A stretch of 64,000 bases of DNA from Viola odorata (GCA_963691705.1 OY829546.1:35496040-35560039), one strand, 5' to 3'; positions 1 to 11,675 are shown, counted from the first letter of the stretch. The notes: a model not told the origin generated them from the sequence alone. Made by a program: numbers and translations.

Positions 1-155
1 AAAAGCCATACGACATCTACAATAAGCATAATGGGCAGTCAGTCCTCATCAAACCAATAAGAAGGCCAGTAGAAATCATCTCCATCCGAAGACGGCAGTT
101 CTGCGTCAAGTAAAGGGAAAGGGTCATCAGCCTTTTTCTCTTTGCCAAGCCCTGG

Positions 156-497
156 CTATGGGTCCTCTGAAGGTTTTTCCATCTTCGAAGAAGTCGCGCA
201 CGAGTCCCCCTTGACGGCAGAAGTCGTAACCTCAGAACCTATGTCGCTAGTTGAGATTCTTTCCATGAAACGACTAATGTGAGGAAACAGTTCATCACCC
301 CTCCTTACTGAAGGAGTGTAAGAATTCGAGCAAACGTCGAAGGACTCAAAAGTTTTCTTTTTTGATCTCTTACGACCCTTACGTCGAGAGAGCCGCCTCT
401 TCCGATACGGTGAAGAAGGGTAATCTGAATCGAGAGAAGTTGGAGGAGTTGGTGGAGAATCACGCTCGACCGTATCCATGGAATATGAGTCAGCCAT
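156..497 (-). CDS. Antisense accessory ORF of a Tat-lineage retrotransposon (113 aa)
   Basis: An uninterrupted 113-residue ORF on the strand opposite to the neighbouring LTR (1602-2092). It starts MADSYSMD and has an acidic, Ser/Pro-rich N-terminus. A strongly basic block (RKRRLSRRKGRKRSKKK) at about residues 33-49 looks like a nuclear-localisation signal. A possible TATA-like CTATTTAAT lies about 70 bases upstream on the minus strand, near 567. Tat elements are known to carry extra ORFs between pol and the 3' LTR, sometimes antisense, and the position fits. I recognise no enzyme domain. The function is unknown, and it could be the N-terminal exon of a longer protein running off the left edge. 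Confidence 0.45.
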   Translation of the reverse strand: MADSYSMDTVERDSPPTPPTSLDSDYPSSPYRKRRLSRRKGRKRSKKKTFESFDVCSNSYTPSVRRGDELFPHISRFMERISTSDIGSEVTTSAVKGDSCATSSKMEKPSEDP

Positions 498-1022
498 GAA
501 ATTACAAGCAATCTCAACAGAGAAACTAAATAAAGATGAACAGGGAAAAGAAAGAAAAATCTCATTAAATAGTCGTGGTGAAAGGGCGTCCTTACCTTTT
601 CACATGCCCTCTAAGGATAATTAATGCACGTCGAGAAGAATGATCATAATTACAAAATGGGATCCTGTGATCACGCCTGGTGGATATTCGCACAAATCAA
701 GAGATGCTGGAAAACTGCCCAATCAGTTAGCATTGAGAAGGCGGCGTGAAAATTAATGCAAGAAACGGTTAGTAGCAATCTTTAATCGCCATTTGGCGAA
801 TAAAGAAAAGCAAGTCTTGAGAGAATCTAATCAACGACGGGCTCATTTTTGGTTGGGCTAATGTTAGTCCCAACCGACACGAAGTTTACACACCACAGAG
901 AGTAGAAGGACACAAGCAAGATAATGACAAAATATTTTATTTATGGCCTAAACGGCCTAAAACGTACATCCACATAAAAATAAAGGAAAAAGATAAAGAA
1001 ACAAAGGGATGGCTGGAAGCGA
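498..1022. other. Spacer between two antisense ORFs, with a minus-strand poly(A) signal
   Basis: No gene is seen. On the minus strand an AATAAA lies at 936-941, about 80 bases after the stop of the 1023-1403 ORF, so it could end that transcript. A pyrimidine-rich phrase near 839-860 (GGGCTCATTTTTGGTTGGGC) recurs in diverged form at 1578-1600, just before the LTR. Confidence 0.4.
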
Positions 1023-1403
1023 TCAGGCGTTGGACCCGGCATCGTCATCTGGCACAGAGGGAATCTCCCTCAGGGCATCTCCTAGGGAAGTCAGTTCGGA
1101 GGAGGAAACCCTCATGCCCTTCAAACAGCACCCTAGCAGATCCTTCCTTTGCTGCAGCATGGTGATGACCACCTGGATGCAAGAGACAGCAGCAACCAAC
1201 TTCGATACACTCTTCAGAGGACTGAAGTCCTCTAGAGAAGCAACACCTTGCCTGGACAGAAAAGGGGTCATCATTCCCTGAAGCTCCAGAATTTCCTTAG
1301 AGGTTTTGATCAGCATGGTCTCCATAAAGCCAACGTCGGCCTCGGTAAGATTCTTCAAAGTATGGGCTTTGGAGATCAAGAAATTTTTGGTCAGTTCATC
1401 CAT
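1023..1403 (-). CDS. Antisense accessory ORF of a Tat-lineage retrotransposon (126 aa)
   Basis: An intact 126-residue ORF (start MDELTKNF) on the minus strand, between internal element sequence and the plus-oriented LTR at 1602-2092. The predicted protein is largely helical, with heptad-like hydrophobic spacing between residues 10 and 90, and has no recognisable catalytic motif. A good TATA box (CCTATAAATTGG on the minus strand, 1450-1461) stands about 50 bases upstream of the ATG, and an AATAAA lies downstream. It is therefore arranged as a small self-contained transcription unit. Extra ORFs in this position are known for Tat elements; assigning this one to that class is inference, and its role is unknown. 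Confidence 0.5.
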   Translation of the reverse strand: MDELTKNFLISKAHTLKNLTEADVGFMETMLIKTSKEILELQGMMTPFLSRQGVASLEDFSPLKSVSKLVAAVSCIQVVITMLQQRKDLLGCCLKGMRVSSSELTSLGDALREIPSVPDDDAGSNA

Positions 1404-1449
1404 GGTGAAAATGGCAGAAGAGATGAGAAGAATTAGTGCAATGGAGAAT

Positions 1450-1461
1450 CCAATTTATAGG
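1450..1461 (-). promoter_or_regulatory. TATA box of the antisense ORF
   Basis: The minus-strand reading is CCTATAAATTGG, followed by a pyrimidine-rich leader of about 50 bases and the ATG at 1403. Spacing and context fit a plant RNA polymerase II core promoter. Confidence 0.5.
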
Positions 1462-1601
1462 CCCAAGGGAATGATGGTTTGAAAAGACACGCCTCTCGAT
1501 AATCGCACCACCCCGATATCTCGCAGAACATGGAACGGACAAAGTCGAAAATAGAGCAATAACCCTTGGTAAACACTCGGGCTCGTTTTCGGTTGGGCTT
1601 A

Positions 1602-2092
1602 TGATAACTATAGACGTAACTTGAGGGGCATTTTTGTCCTTATACCTAGTGTTAAGGCCGGAACACTGTAGCTGCCACTAGGCGTCCGCCTCCATGGCTA
1701 CCGCCTCTTACCCCACATAACGGTGATCCCTGGGATGGTCGACATCAGGGGGGTCTCACACGTTATCCAACAGCACACACGGCGTTATCCCATCCCAGGC
1801 AAGGCATGACGTCACTCGAGGTACCTGAGCGTTATCTTCCCTAGATAACGCCCACCCCCTACAGATAATGCTCATATTTTGCCTATAAATACCCCACCAT
1901 TCAAGATAAAAGGTAAGCATATGATTGCTAGTCGAACCCCTGCCATTTGAAACAGCCATACTGACTTAAGCATCGGAGTGTTTACGTCGGAGACCCCCTC
2001 CAGCGCTTTGCAGGTACACCGGACGACGAGAATAGAGATTCTGAACGACCATCTTCCTCACCTACCCCTCTCCAAAACCCCGAATATTATCA
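1602..2092 (+). mobile_element. Tat-type LTR (probably the 3' LTR)
   Basis: It begins TGATAACTATAG and ends AATATTATCA, so it has the TGATAA...TTATCA terminal symmetry also seen at 61573-62145. A TATA box (CCTATAAATACCCC) lies at about 1882-1895. The phrase ACTGACTTAAGCATCGGAGT, then GACCCCCTCC and TTGCAGGT, is shared with the LTRs at 13829 and 61573. No primer-binding site follows, and the 5-bp flanks (GCTTA and GTGGG) differ. It is thus not a clean solo LTR, and a 3' LTR of an element starting left of the window is most likely. Confidence 0.7.
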
Positions 2093-2715
2093 GTGGGAGA
2101 CCACTCTGACACTCAAGTCACCTAGGAGATTTAGAGTAGGCGTAAATTGTGTAGTTTGCGTACCTTGGGAATGTGGGTGATCTGTTGTATTTATAGGGGA
2201 AAATGTTAGTATCTTGGTAAAACTAGGCATCTCTATGACTTGGAGAGGAATCCTAGGTTACTTGATTCCTAGCTGCCTAGATAGAGTTAGGTTTATCTAC
2301 GATTCTGGGAGACAAGTTGGGAGATGTGGAAGTCAAGTAGGACTCTACTTTTTGAGTTTGGCCCGTGAGAAGAGTCCTAACATGGTCACTATCTTGGACT
2401 GGTTAGGCAAACATGCCCTTTTGGAGTGTTGGGCTAGACGAGTCTGATAGCCAATTTTTGGCTATATCATTTTGTCACCCCATTTTACTGAGGGAAGTCA
2501 AGAGAATGTTAAATCTAGAAAGGCCTAATCTTAGAGAACTTGGTGGAGATTTTGCTAAAATTTTAGTTCCTTTGAATTTCAAATTTCGAATTTGGAGACA
2601 TGATTATATTTCTAACAGTTGACTTCCTTTTTAAGTTTCCAAGATGTTGTGGTTTCTTATATCTGCTTGTTTTCTTCTTTTCTCTTCACTTCCTCTAAAC
2701 TTCTTCTCTTTCATC
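2093..2715. other. Non-coding stretch, possible divergent promoters
   Basis: No gene is supported. A minus-strand TATA-like CCCTATAAATACAAC sits near 2187-2200, and a plus-strand TATA follows at 2716. The stretch may once have separated two divergently read accessory ORFs of a Tat element; this is inference. Confidence 0.3.
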
Positions 2716-2724
2716 TCTATAAGG
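2716..2724 (+). promoter_or_regulatory. Putative TATA box of the accessory ORF at 2796
   Basis: CTCTATAAGG is followed by a CT-rich leader of about 70 bases before the ATG at 2796. The pyrimidine-rich leader is typical of plant core promoters. Low certainty. Confidence 0.35.
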
Positions 2725-2795
2725 CATTTTCTCCTCTCTTCACACGACTCTTTTAGTCTTCTCGCCTGAATCTTCGCTGTCCATTCTTCCTAGGT

Positions 2796-3086
2796 ATGCT
2801 CTCTCTCTTTAACCACTCTCTCTTTATCATGAGTCGCACAATTGCTATCTCCTCCTCCTCCTCCAAGGGAACTGAAATTGATAGGTTATGGGAGGAGATT
2901 GAGGATTCTAATCAATCAAATGAAGGGACTAGTGTGAGCAAGAAATCACTTCCCAAAATTCTACATCCAAATTCTATCCCATCCCTAGGGAGTTCCTGGA
3001 ACCCTAATTTTTTTTTTTTTTTGCGATGAATGACCATATAGAACGTCTAAGGGTTGCTTATTAGTTTCTAGAAAACATGATTTTTA
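2796..3086 (+). pseudogene. N-terminal part of a 'putative gypsy-type transposon' accessory ORF
   Basis: An ORF of 77 codons (MLSLFNHS..., with an internal MSRTIA start) carries a serine run and acidic stretches. It ends in a T14 tract that has probably slipped the frame. Five bases after this piece (TSD GGGCC, 3087-3091) a 2.5 kb solo LTR interrupts it, and coding similarity resumes at 5642. Such ORFs (Pfam 'Transposase_28, putative gypsy type transposon') commonly accompany Tat elements. This N-terminal section is low-complexity, and its assignment rests on being contiguous with 5642-6860. Confidence 0.4.
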
Positions 3087-3091
3087 GGGCC

Positions 3092-5636
3092 TGTCGTACC
3101 CTCGCGAGCGATTTGAGCGAAGAAAATAATAATGAAGTCGCCACCCTATTTACTTCTAAGGTTTAGGGAAACCTAAAGTCCGAAAAAAAGGAAGAAAGTA
3201 AAATAAAAACTAAGGTACAAAAAGAAAAGGGTCTAAACTCGAGAACTATGGTTCATGGTCGATTTATGGACTCAGAAAGATGTTAGGCACCCGAAACTCA
3301 TCCTAAAAAGGTTACCGGTAAAAAAAAGAGTGTTTGAAAATTACATTGAAAATAAGTAATTGGGCCCTCAGGGGGAATCATTGCTTTAGTTTTTACGTTG
3401 GTAGGATTGATTTTATCCTAATTATTTGCCGAGTTGTAAAAGGAAAATAAACGTTTTAATTCTCTAAGAAAATAAAAGGGTTGGTTGTATACCTACTCCA
3501 TTTAAATTTCATCGAGTTTAAAATCAGTCCAATTACATGCAAATTTAGTTAGGTGTAATTACTACCGTTTTAGCAATATTTACTAAAGCGGCGACCCTCT
3601 ATCATCATCGGGTCATGCATGATTAATCATATTAACTAGGTGATTCTAAGCATGCATTAACTAACAAAGTACCGTTTTAAATGAATGTGGGAAAACACGT
3701 TGAAAAGAGAAAAAACCGAGGAGTGGGGTCGAAGCCGCGCACGAAACACATTCATTATAGGCATAAATAAAAATACATTCATACACGACAATTAATTTAA
3801 AGTAAGCAATTAAACCAAGTTACTTATCGTGCAAACAAATTAATTTAAATTCTGACAATTCTAATAATCATGCATATGAATATACGGGAAGCTTCTAATA
3901 AATAAAAGGGGAGGAAGGTGTACTTGAGGGCGGATACCGATTGATTCTACCCTACAAAGTCGAGGTTAGTAGCGCAAGCAATAAATAAATAGTAAACAAA
4001 TAGACAAATAATTAACTAATTATTACAAGCAAACGAACAAAATAATTAACTAATTATTACAAACAATTCAATAAATTATTAGCTAACTATTACAAACAAA
4101 CAATTAATTAATTAGCACAAAAATAAATGCGATGGGCTTAGCTAATTAACCCAAACTAGGCCCAACTACTCAGGCCCGAACCAACAACTTTCTTCCTCTC
4201 TGATGGGCCGACATTTTAGGCCCATCACCAAGCCAAACCAGCCTGCTTCTCCATCCCTCTCTTCCTCCTGATGGGCCGAGATTCTTGGCCCATCCTCTAA
4301 GCCAAGCCAACGAAACCTAAACCCAAACAAATATCTTCTTCAACCTTTGGTCACTAGCGCCACTGCTGGCGCCGACGACCAGATCAAATAAGCCCAAAAC
4401 TGACCCAAAATACCGCAAAAATCTAGCCATAACAGTAGCCACAAAACTGGACCAAAACAGCCACGAATTTAAACTAAAACAGCCACAAAAATAAATTAAT
4501 CCATCCAACACACAAATCAATTTAATCCGGCCACAAAGATCAACTTAATTCATCCAATACATAAATCAATTTAATTCAGCATTAAAGATCAAATTAATTC
4601 ATCTAAAACAACAATTAATCCAATATAAATATCAATTAATCCAACATAAACATCAATTAATCCAACATAAACACAAAAAGGAAAGAGGAAATTGTTGGGC
4701 AAATATAGGATAGTGTTTTTGTTCTTATTTTTCTCGGTGAATGTTAAAGAAATGAAAGAGGAAATAGAGTTTGTTTTTTGACTATTTTTTGGTTTTTTGT
4801 CAAATTGCTAAATTGCTTGCCATCAATGATTCAGATCTATTGCGTTCCTTTTTTCATGGGTATAAAAATTTGGCATGGGATCTGTTGCTATTTGGCATGG
4901 GTATAAAAATTTCAACCGCATCCACTCTCTCTCACCTCAAGCATCTCAATCCATGAAACATAATAAATGACTTGATTTATTTTTTCTTATGTTTGGATCT
5001 AAGGTAGAGGCAGTTCAAAGGTAGTGATGGGTGGTGTTTAGTAGATATCACACCACTTCGTTATAGATCTTTCTTTTTTCCCCGGTCTCCTTTGCCCTTT
5101 CTGGGCAGGAGCTTGATTATTTAACCCGCCAACTCGCGGTTATTGGAGTGAAAACCGACCCGAACCGACCCGCTTAATTTCTGGCGGGTCGGTGGTGGTT
5201 TTGGGCTATAACCGACCCGACCTGACCCGTGAACACCCCTAATGGTATGGGTTGATGAAGGTTTTTCGTTCTACTTTTGGTTTGAGCCAACGGTACGAGA
5301 AATCTCGTTTGAAACCGATAAAAGCTCGAACGAAAAAATACTAAATTACTAAATAAAGTAAAATGACACGAAACAAAAATAAAAATAAATAATAAAGATG
5401 GAAATGTTCGATCTATGGTCCGAGAAATTTTGTTCGGCACCGATAGAAGTTCGAACGGAAAAATAGTAAAATATGGGTAAAATGGAATAAAATGTAATGA
5501 CACGACACGAAATAAAAAACAAGATAATAAATAGTAAATAAATGACAATAATAAATAAAAAATATGATTGATATTAGGAAGAATGATAAAAATACGGATA
5601 TGTTATGACAAAAATGTCAAAATTTGGGTAGCAACA
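3092..5636. mobile_element. Long solo LTR with 5-bp TSD GGGCC
   Basis: It starts TGTCGTACCC and ends GGTAGCAACA. GGGCC stands immediately before (3087-3091) and after (5637-5641), so this is a solo LTR of 2545 bp. The first 250 bases contain AAGTCGCCACC, AGGGAAACCTAAAGTCC and TGTTAGGCACCCG. These resemble long LTRs of plant Tat/Ogre-like Gypsy elements. There is no coding capacity. The part after about 4690 differs in texture, and 5130-5245 holds GC-rich CCGACCCG repeats ending ACACCCCTAA like a hAT terminus. Smaller insertions inside the LTR are therefore possible. Confidence 0.75.
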
Positions 5637-5641
5637 GGGCC

Positions 5642-6860
5642 CAAATCTTCTTGAGGGTTGTATGTTTAGGAGAGAGGAGAGATGGCTTTATGCAAAAACC
5701 ATTTTTTGAATATGGGCTTTAGGTATCCCCTTCATCATTTTCTTAGAACTATTTGCACCACTATGGAATTTTTCCGTTCTCAACTTCGTCCCATGTCCTT
5801 TGAATATTTCATGGTCTTTATCTTGAGATGCCAAAAATTAAAGATCGCCCTCTCTAGCGCTTTTAAGAGAAATAGGGGTTTTTCATACTGAGGGAAAGAA
5901 CCACAACACAGTGTACTTCTCCCATAGGAATGGCGCCATTCTGCCTAAAGAGAAGGATGGTTGGAAGAAGAAAATCTTCTTTATGAGCTTTGGGGATGAT
6001 TAGGGTTTTGACCTAGCATAGCCTAAGACCAATACTAAGATAATTAACAAGAGGTATGGCAAGTTTGATGAGGCAGTAGTAAGGTGTTATCTTTTTGATT
6101 AGCGGAAAGACTTTTCTCATTTGAGTGAGCGACAATTGATATATGGGTCCTGCATTTCCATTATGTGTCTTCTTTGATCAGTTTATGCCTTAATTCTATG
6201 TTCTGGCCTTATTTTGTTTCAACTATGAAGCCTAGCAGCAAATTGCTTTCTTCTGCCAAGAAGAGGTTTGAAAATGCTTCTTATATTTCTGAACCTTTAA
6301 AGAGGTTGTGTTTTGGAAAACTTTCCAAGGAAAAGGAGCAAAAAACACCTTTGAAATCTCTTTAATCTTCCGGGAGTGCCTCCTCCTTGAAAAGGGAAAG
6401 AGATCTGACTCCTTTGTAACTTTTTCTCATGTCTAAGACATCTCCAACACCGACTCTGTCCAAAAAGATGCCCTCACATTCTCTTTTGCTAAAAGTGCTA
6501 TTCTTAATGTTTTTCTTTATCGTGAAATGGACTTGATGGATTTGACTTGAGATGGGATGGCCAACTTCGTATAGGTGAAGCTTTTCAAAGGTGTCCTTAT
6601 TTCTAATATGATCTTGGGGTACCTTGTTATGTGATTTATTTTTAGGCTTTTGCAGAACATGTCCTTTTTCTCTAGGTTGAAGGCCACCTCCATTTCCTAC
6701 TAGGTGCATGAGGCTACTAGTGCAAAGAAAAAGATGCTTGTAGATCTGGCACGTTCCATGAAATATTGCTCTTTTTGATGTGACAAGGCTAAGGTTCTAA
6801 AGAAAAAGTTCCAGGAGGCAGAGAGAGAGCTAGCAACCCTAAAGTTTGGTGTGGTGACTA
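5642..6860 (+). pseudogene. Degenerate accessory ORF ('putative gypsy-type transposon' domain)
   Basis: Translation shows a stretch like YPLHHFLRTICTTMEF followed by a MSFEYFMVFILRCQK-type segment. This matches the usual pattern of the Transposase_28 family (a LPLHPFFR...LHPNAWRY...-like core, recalled from family knowledge). A NGAILPKEKDGWKKKIFFM segment follows, with a C-terminal Lys/Glu-rich coiled-coil-like part near 6785-6840 (KKKFQEAERELA). Stops and frameshifts are frequent, so it is dead. It continues the ORF begun at 2796 once the solo LTR is disregarded. In living Tat elements such proteins are accessory and of unknown function. Confidence 0.5.
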
Positions 6861-7079
6861 ATAGTGTGTATTTTGTATATGATTTGTCACATTTTTTTGG
6901 TCCACTTTAGACCTAAATGCTACTGATTAGTGTCTATCAACTGGATTCTGAAGGGAAAGTTGCTATAGTGCTCTCACCACAAATCTTTGTCGGTGTCGGA
7001 TGTCTGAGCCAATAATGGAAAGTCCGGAAAGGGAAATTCTGATGGAGTTGCGGTTTCGTCTCTCATGCATCCAACTCAT

Positions 7080-7338
7080 CAAGGAGCATTTAATGCAAGC
7101 GTAGTTCAAATACTTATAGGACTTCTAATTGCTACTATATATATTTAGACTTTTAGGGTTTTTAAGGGAGTTCTCTTTTAGAAATTTTGCAACTCTTTCT
7201 TCTCGACTTTGGAGCTACTTTGTAGCAATTTTGGAGAGATGCAATTTCGTAGTGTCTCCTACTTCTTTTCTTCTTAATTCTATTTTTACATTTTACATTT
7301 ATAAATCTCTTGTTTATTTAATTATAAGCATGAGTAGC
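7080..7338 (+). mobile_element. Truncated plus-strand LTR fragment (Athila-like)
   Basis: The last 100 bases (pyrimidine-rich, then TTATAAGCATGAGTAGC) resemble the R/U5 part of the LTR at 60327 (TTGATTATGAGTAGCTAAGC). The minus-strand Athila LTR at 7339 interrupts it. The left edge is not defined. Confidence 0.35.
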
Positions 7339-8751
7339 TGATGGGCGTTCCGTCAAAAAATAAAATAAATACAACTTAACACTTAATGACAAAAGATATT
7401 GTGCACAACGGTAAGAGGTTCGCTCCTCAGAGAACAACAGTCTAATCTTAGTTTTCTAAGTGTGATTGAGTATGACAAAAACAAAGTAACAAAAGGGGGG
7501 TGGGGTGTTCCAAGATATAGATTCAGATTTAAACTTAAAATTAAACAAAAAGTGTAGAACGCAGTCGTGAGACAAAGAGTGGTGAGTTTTAAATCAAGAT
7601 GATACAAATTTCCCGGTAAAGACTTTCCAAGGTCATAATTCGATATTGTTGATCATTGATGCAAAATATTTAAAATTGATTCTGTAGGGGAAGCTATAGA
7701 AATCAGGTTCACTTTGACTTTCTAATCTCCTCCTATATCATGTCACTCAAAGAGACTCTATTAAGGACCCTAATCTTCTAGTAACCCTCAGGTTCACTTA
7801 TAGAATTTAATTAGTCAATTGATAAAAATAGGGTGAGACTTCCCTTGGCCAAGGAATCAGTTCACTTGTCACTTTAAGCCAAATTGTTGTCTTTCTCTAG
7901 TCTCAAAGAACAAGCATCATGCTGAAATTGATCTAGTTGTTTATTGTATCCTTCAAACAATGTAGATCTAAAGTCATTAGGAATAACTGTATTTATCCAG
8001 ATTAAAACATAGGTCGGCCGAACCTAAACCCTAATAGGGACAAAATTAGCGTTAAATCAGAAAGAGAAGAAATACAAAATAGTTTTTATGAAGAACAGTT
8101 AGATCTCACAATAGTATGAATTATGCACCTTGTAATCTTTACCAGGAACGAAAAGCTTAGCTAGAATACATGATAACAATTATCGAAATTCAAATATAAA
8201 AATTAATAAAAAATAAAGTGTTGCAATTGAAAGAGAAACAGAATCACAATGGCAGAACGTATCCTAGGTGGAGACAAGGATGATCCTTTCTGTCTAGATT
8301 TCCTAAGGATTTAATATGTTCAAGTCTCCTTATCCTAGTTAAAAATAAAAAAGACAAATCATTGTTTGTATCCGACAAGGAATAACTATGATGTTGGGGT
8401 TCTAGTCCTAACTGACTTCCGATTTCTTCAGTCTTTGACATGCTGCTTCTTTTTCTTTTCGTGCCAAGCTCAACTGCAAGCCCATTGTGCAAGTACCCAT
8501 CCTTGGCTTCTGAAAAACATCACTGCAACCTATTCCTTAGGCCGAGGGAAGAGTCAGGAGTTCTCCATTCTTTGCTCCTTCACCATCAGTCGATTGTTTT
8601 GCTCTTTTCTTTGAGTTATTTGTTCCTTTTTCTTCTTTTGATCTTTTTGGTTTGTTCCTGGAGAAAGGAGGGAAGTAAACTCAATTTGCAGTATCATTAC
8701 CTCAATTATTTAAAAGAGAGAACAATTATATGTAAAATAAACAAACAATCA
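7339..8751 (-). mobile_element. 3' LTR of minus-strand Athila element A
   Basis: Read on the minus strand it starts TGATTGTTTGTTTATTTTAC and ends TTTTTTGACGGAACGCCCATCA. This ending matches the other Athila LTRs here (ATTTTTGACGGG...CCCATCA). A polypurine tract directly precedes it on the minus strand. Length is 1413 bp. It has cut an older plus-strand LTR fragment at 7338. The matching 5' LTR of element A is absent, so no TSD can be checked. Confidence 0.7.
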
Positions 8752-8766
8752 AATCCCCCACATTGC
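8752..8766 (-). promoter_or_regulatory. Polypurine tract of Athila element A
   Basis: The minus strand reads GCAATGTGGGGGATT immediately before the LTR start TGATTG. It is the expected plus-strand DNA primer in reverse transcription and fixes the LTR boundary. Confidence 0.65.
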
Positions 8767-10089
8767 TCCAATGCTTGCCCCCAAGGATTTTCAAAACAAA
8801 ACATACCTTTCCTACCAAAAACCAGTCCTTCTTCTAGAATCACATAAACACTTCAAAGTCCAAATCAATAATGGAATAGCAGAATGTTGTCAATACAACC
8901 TATGTCCATACATCTAGATAGTGGTATAATAGCATGCTATGCAACTAGGGAGCAACTTGCAGGAACAAAAACATTTGATTGTATTCTATTGAACTGCCCA
9001 GACCCACATACCGCTACTGACTCTCACACCATTGACACAAGCAAACATGCAATATTCAAAAATTTAAAACACAAAACACCACCAAAACTTACCATCTTTG
9101 CTTTTGCTTTTGATTTGGCCTTTGGCCTTATTTTGCACAAACTTTGCGTTACACATTTTGAAAATTTTAGGCAATTGGGCACACCAACTCCCAATGGGCA
9201 CACTAACTTCCAAAGCATTATTTTCTTTTCTGTTCTTTCATTTCCTCTATGCTTTGCACTTTCCTTTCCACATTAAAAATAAACATGACAAACAAACAGA
9301 GTCCCTCACACAAAGGTGCTATTTTCGATCCTAAATACGGAGTTAGCACATCAACTAACCGAAAGTTTTTCTAATAATTGGGGTGATGGTGCCGAACCAC
9401 CAACACCGTTCTTACCAGGAGGGCATGGTGAGGGACTTCATAACACATGTAGTCATACAAAGAAATTTTTGAAAGACTCGTGCAATTACAAAAAATTAAA
9501 AACTAACATCAGTATGTGGTTCTTAGACAATTATCTTATTCCTTGGTCTAGGGAAGACAAAACTTTTAGTGTTCCAGCAAATCATTTCCTAGTTTCTCAG
9601 CAGTATTGATCATAGTTCTATATGGATGAATACACATGAAGTAGTATTGAAAATATTCTACTATTTCATCATTGAGTAGGACAGTCAAGTATTCATGCAT
9701 TTCTAGAATTGGAACTATTGGTTGATTAAAAAGGTGAAAAACAAAAGAAGAATCTACATGCAAAAACTAAAAATTAGAAAGGATCACATGCAAGAATTTA
9801 AAACAAACCGAATCACATGCAAAGATTGAAAACAAACATGCATAAAATACTCGTCATGCGTAAAATATTTACAGACACTCATGCAAGAAAAAATTGAAAA
9901 AAGAAAAAAAATTTGTAAAGACATCAAAGACATGCCCAAACACACACATATATACACAAAAGTGCTCCCCCACACTTATTAGAAACATTGTCCTCAATGT
10001 GTAGGAGAGCAAACAAGAGCAGCAAAGAAAGAAAATAAAAAAAGAAAGAAGGAAAATAAAAGAGAAAAGGGACAGGAAGATAAAACCTG
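8767..10089 (-). other. 3' untranslated region of Athila element A
   Basis: No gene is supported. On the minus strand it holds a GGTGTTGGTGGTTCGGCACC segment (9385-9411) that is also found in element B (15255-15285) and in the nested element (22640-22668). It also has a small hairpin ACATTG/CAATGT (9985-10000) and a GTGTGGGGGAGC purine tract (9964-9975), about 1.2 kb upstream of the true PPT. Confidence 0.5.
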
Positions 10090-11675
10090 GGGGACTTAAG
10101 CTGGTGGGGTAGCTAGTAGAGGTGGTTATGGGAAGGCACGTTCTAGTGTTTCAAGGAGCTTCTTTTGCATCCTATTGTTGGCTTGCTATTCTGTTAAGAG
10201 GAGGCGCAAGAGGGCATTTTGTTGCTTCAACTAGGAAGTAAGTTCATTGTCTTGCTGGACAGATTGGAGGGCAGGATCTGGGATTGCTTCTTGATCATGG
10301 CCTAGGAAAGAGTCATCACTCACAGGGTTGTCTGCAGGGTTAGTAGTTGGTGTTGATGTGTCATCTTCTTCTCAGATCGGAGAAAATTTATATTTGCCTT
10401 TGTGCTTTGGTCCAAAAATATGGTCAGCAACTGGCGTAAACCCTATGGTCAACGACTAGAGTCATGTATCCAGATGGAAGTAGCCCATTTCATCAAGTGC
10501 CATTAAATTTAGGAATTTTAAAGCAACACAATTAAATAGACCAACATATGCAATGTCAAGTTTCCTAGAGTTGATGGCTAGGTGTGTGATGATTTATCCT
10601 TATTGGCACTCATCTGGCTAGCTATCCAGTATCCTAAGTTGAGTTTATGTGCATTATGCATACACCAAACTATGAATAGCTCATACTTCGACAACATGCC
10701 AAATATGTTAGTTTTGCTAGCAAAGGTCACAACTAGACATCTATGCAATATTCTAAGTGTTGGATCCTTAATAGCATGAGCTTTAGAATTATTATCATCA
10801 AACACAACATCTAGATTTCCAGTTAGCTGCTGGTAGGCATCATTTTTCTCAAAAAATATCATGGAGGGGTATCCGGCTAGGGCACTAAGATACCACTCAG
10901 AATGAAGCTTAGTTTGGGGAACATACCCTAACATAACATTAAATTCATCCAATGTTAAAAGTGAATATATATTCGTTACACAAACGAAAGTTCACAGTGT
11001 TCTTGCTGGCTAGGCTCAGGTTACCTTTACCTTTGGTTTTTGAAGAGTTAAACCAGAAAGTTGTGTAAAAATCCAGGCATCACTCTAGGTAGCGAGGTTG
11101 GTCAATAAAGAAAAGGGGTTCCCAGCCTATGTTCCTAACTAGGGTCCTGACCTAAGTGCTTAATCCTAGATTGTCCAACAACTTAAAGTTGAGTTGGGCA
11201 CATATAGGGACAAGTGACTTGTGCTTCAGTGAGAGCTTCTCAATTTGCTCTAGATTATCAAAGTGCAGCCAACCGTTTAAAAAATCTACATTAAGGATTA
11301 CCTGTGACAGGTGTCTGCTGGTCTTGGCTTTGGCCTTGGTCCTAACAGACCCTTACTACTCCATCTGCACTTTGGCCTTCTTCTGGGTTGAAGGACTGCT
11401 ACCATGCACTTGGATTTTGGATTTTGGTGCGTGGGGAGCCTTCTTGGCCTTTTTGGTCACTGCTCGGTTAGCCAATTTCTTCCTTCTCTTAGGGGGGGAG
11501 TTGTAGTATGCATCTCCTCCTCTAGTTCTACAGGGGCTGCAACCTCTTCATCCTCAGTTGTTGCCTCATTCTCAACCTTTGCTCCTTCCACTTCTGCTTC
11601 TACTTTAGCTTCTTCTCCAACAGCTTCAGCTTTCTTCTCAGTCTCGTTATCCTCTCCTTGTTCCATCTCAGCTAG
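10090..11675 (-). pseudogene. Athila env-like/ORF protein, C-terminal half (element A)
   Basis: Minus-strand coding remnants are homologous to element B at 16010-17250. The piece just after the inserted LTR (11457-11675) is Glu/Ala-rich. Next come segments like LGLSTQVRTLVRNIGW and then LGYVP, matching B's LGLSTRLKKIVHDIGWGS and LGFVP. A DPTLRILHRCL block follows, then a C-terminal Gln-rich tail with a KQQNALLRLLL-like segment. The longest intact ORF is 10578-10952 (124 aa). The pattern fits the Athila ORF1/env-like family (Pfam ATHILA), which lies between pol and the 3' LTR. Stops and frameshifts show it is non-functional. Confidence 0.6.

Noticed and set aside
1602..2092. Clean solo LTR
   Set aside because: The 5-bp flanks GCTTA and GTGGG differ, so a 3' LTR or a rearranged copy is more likely.
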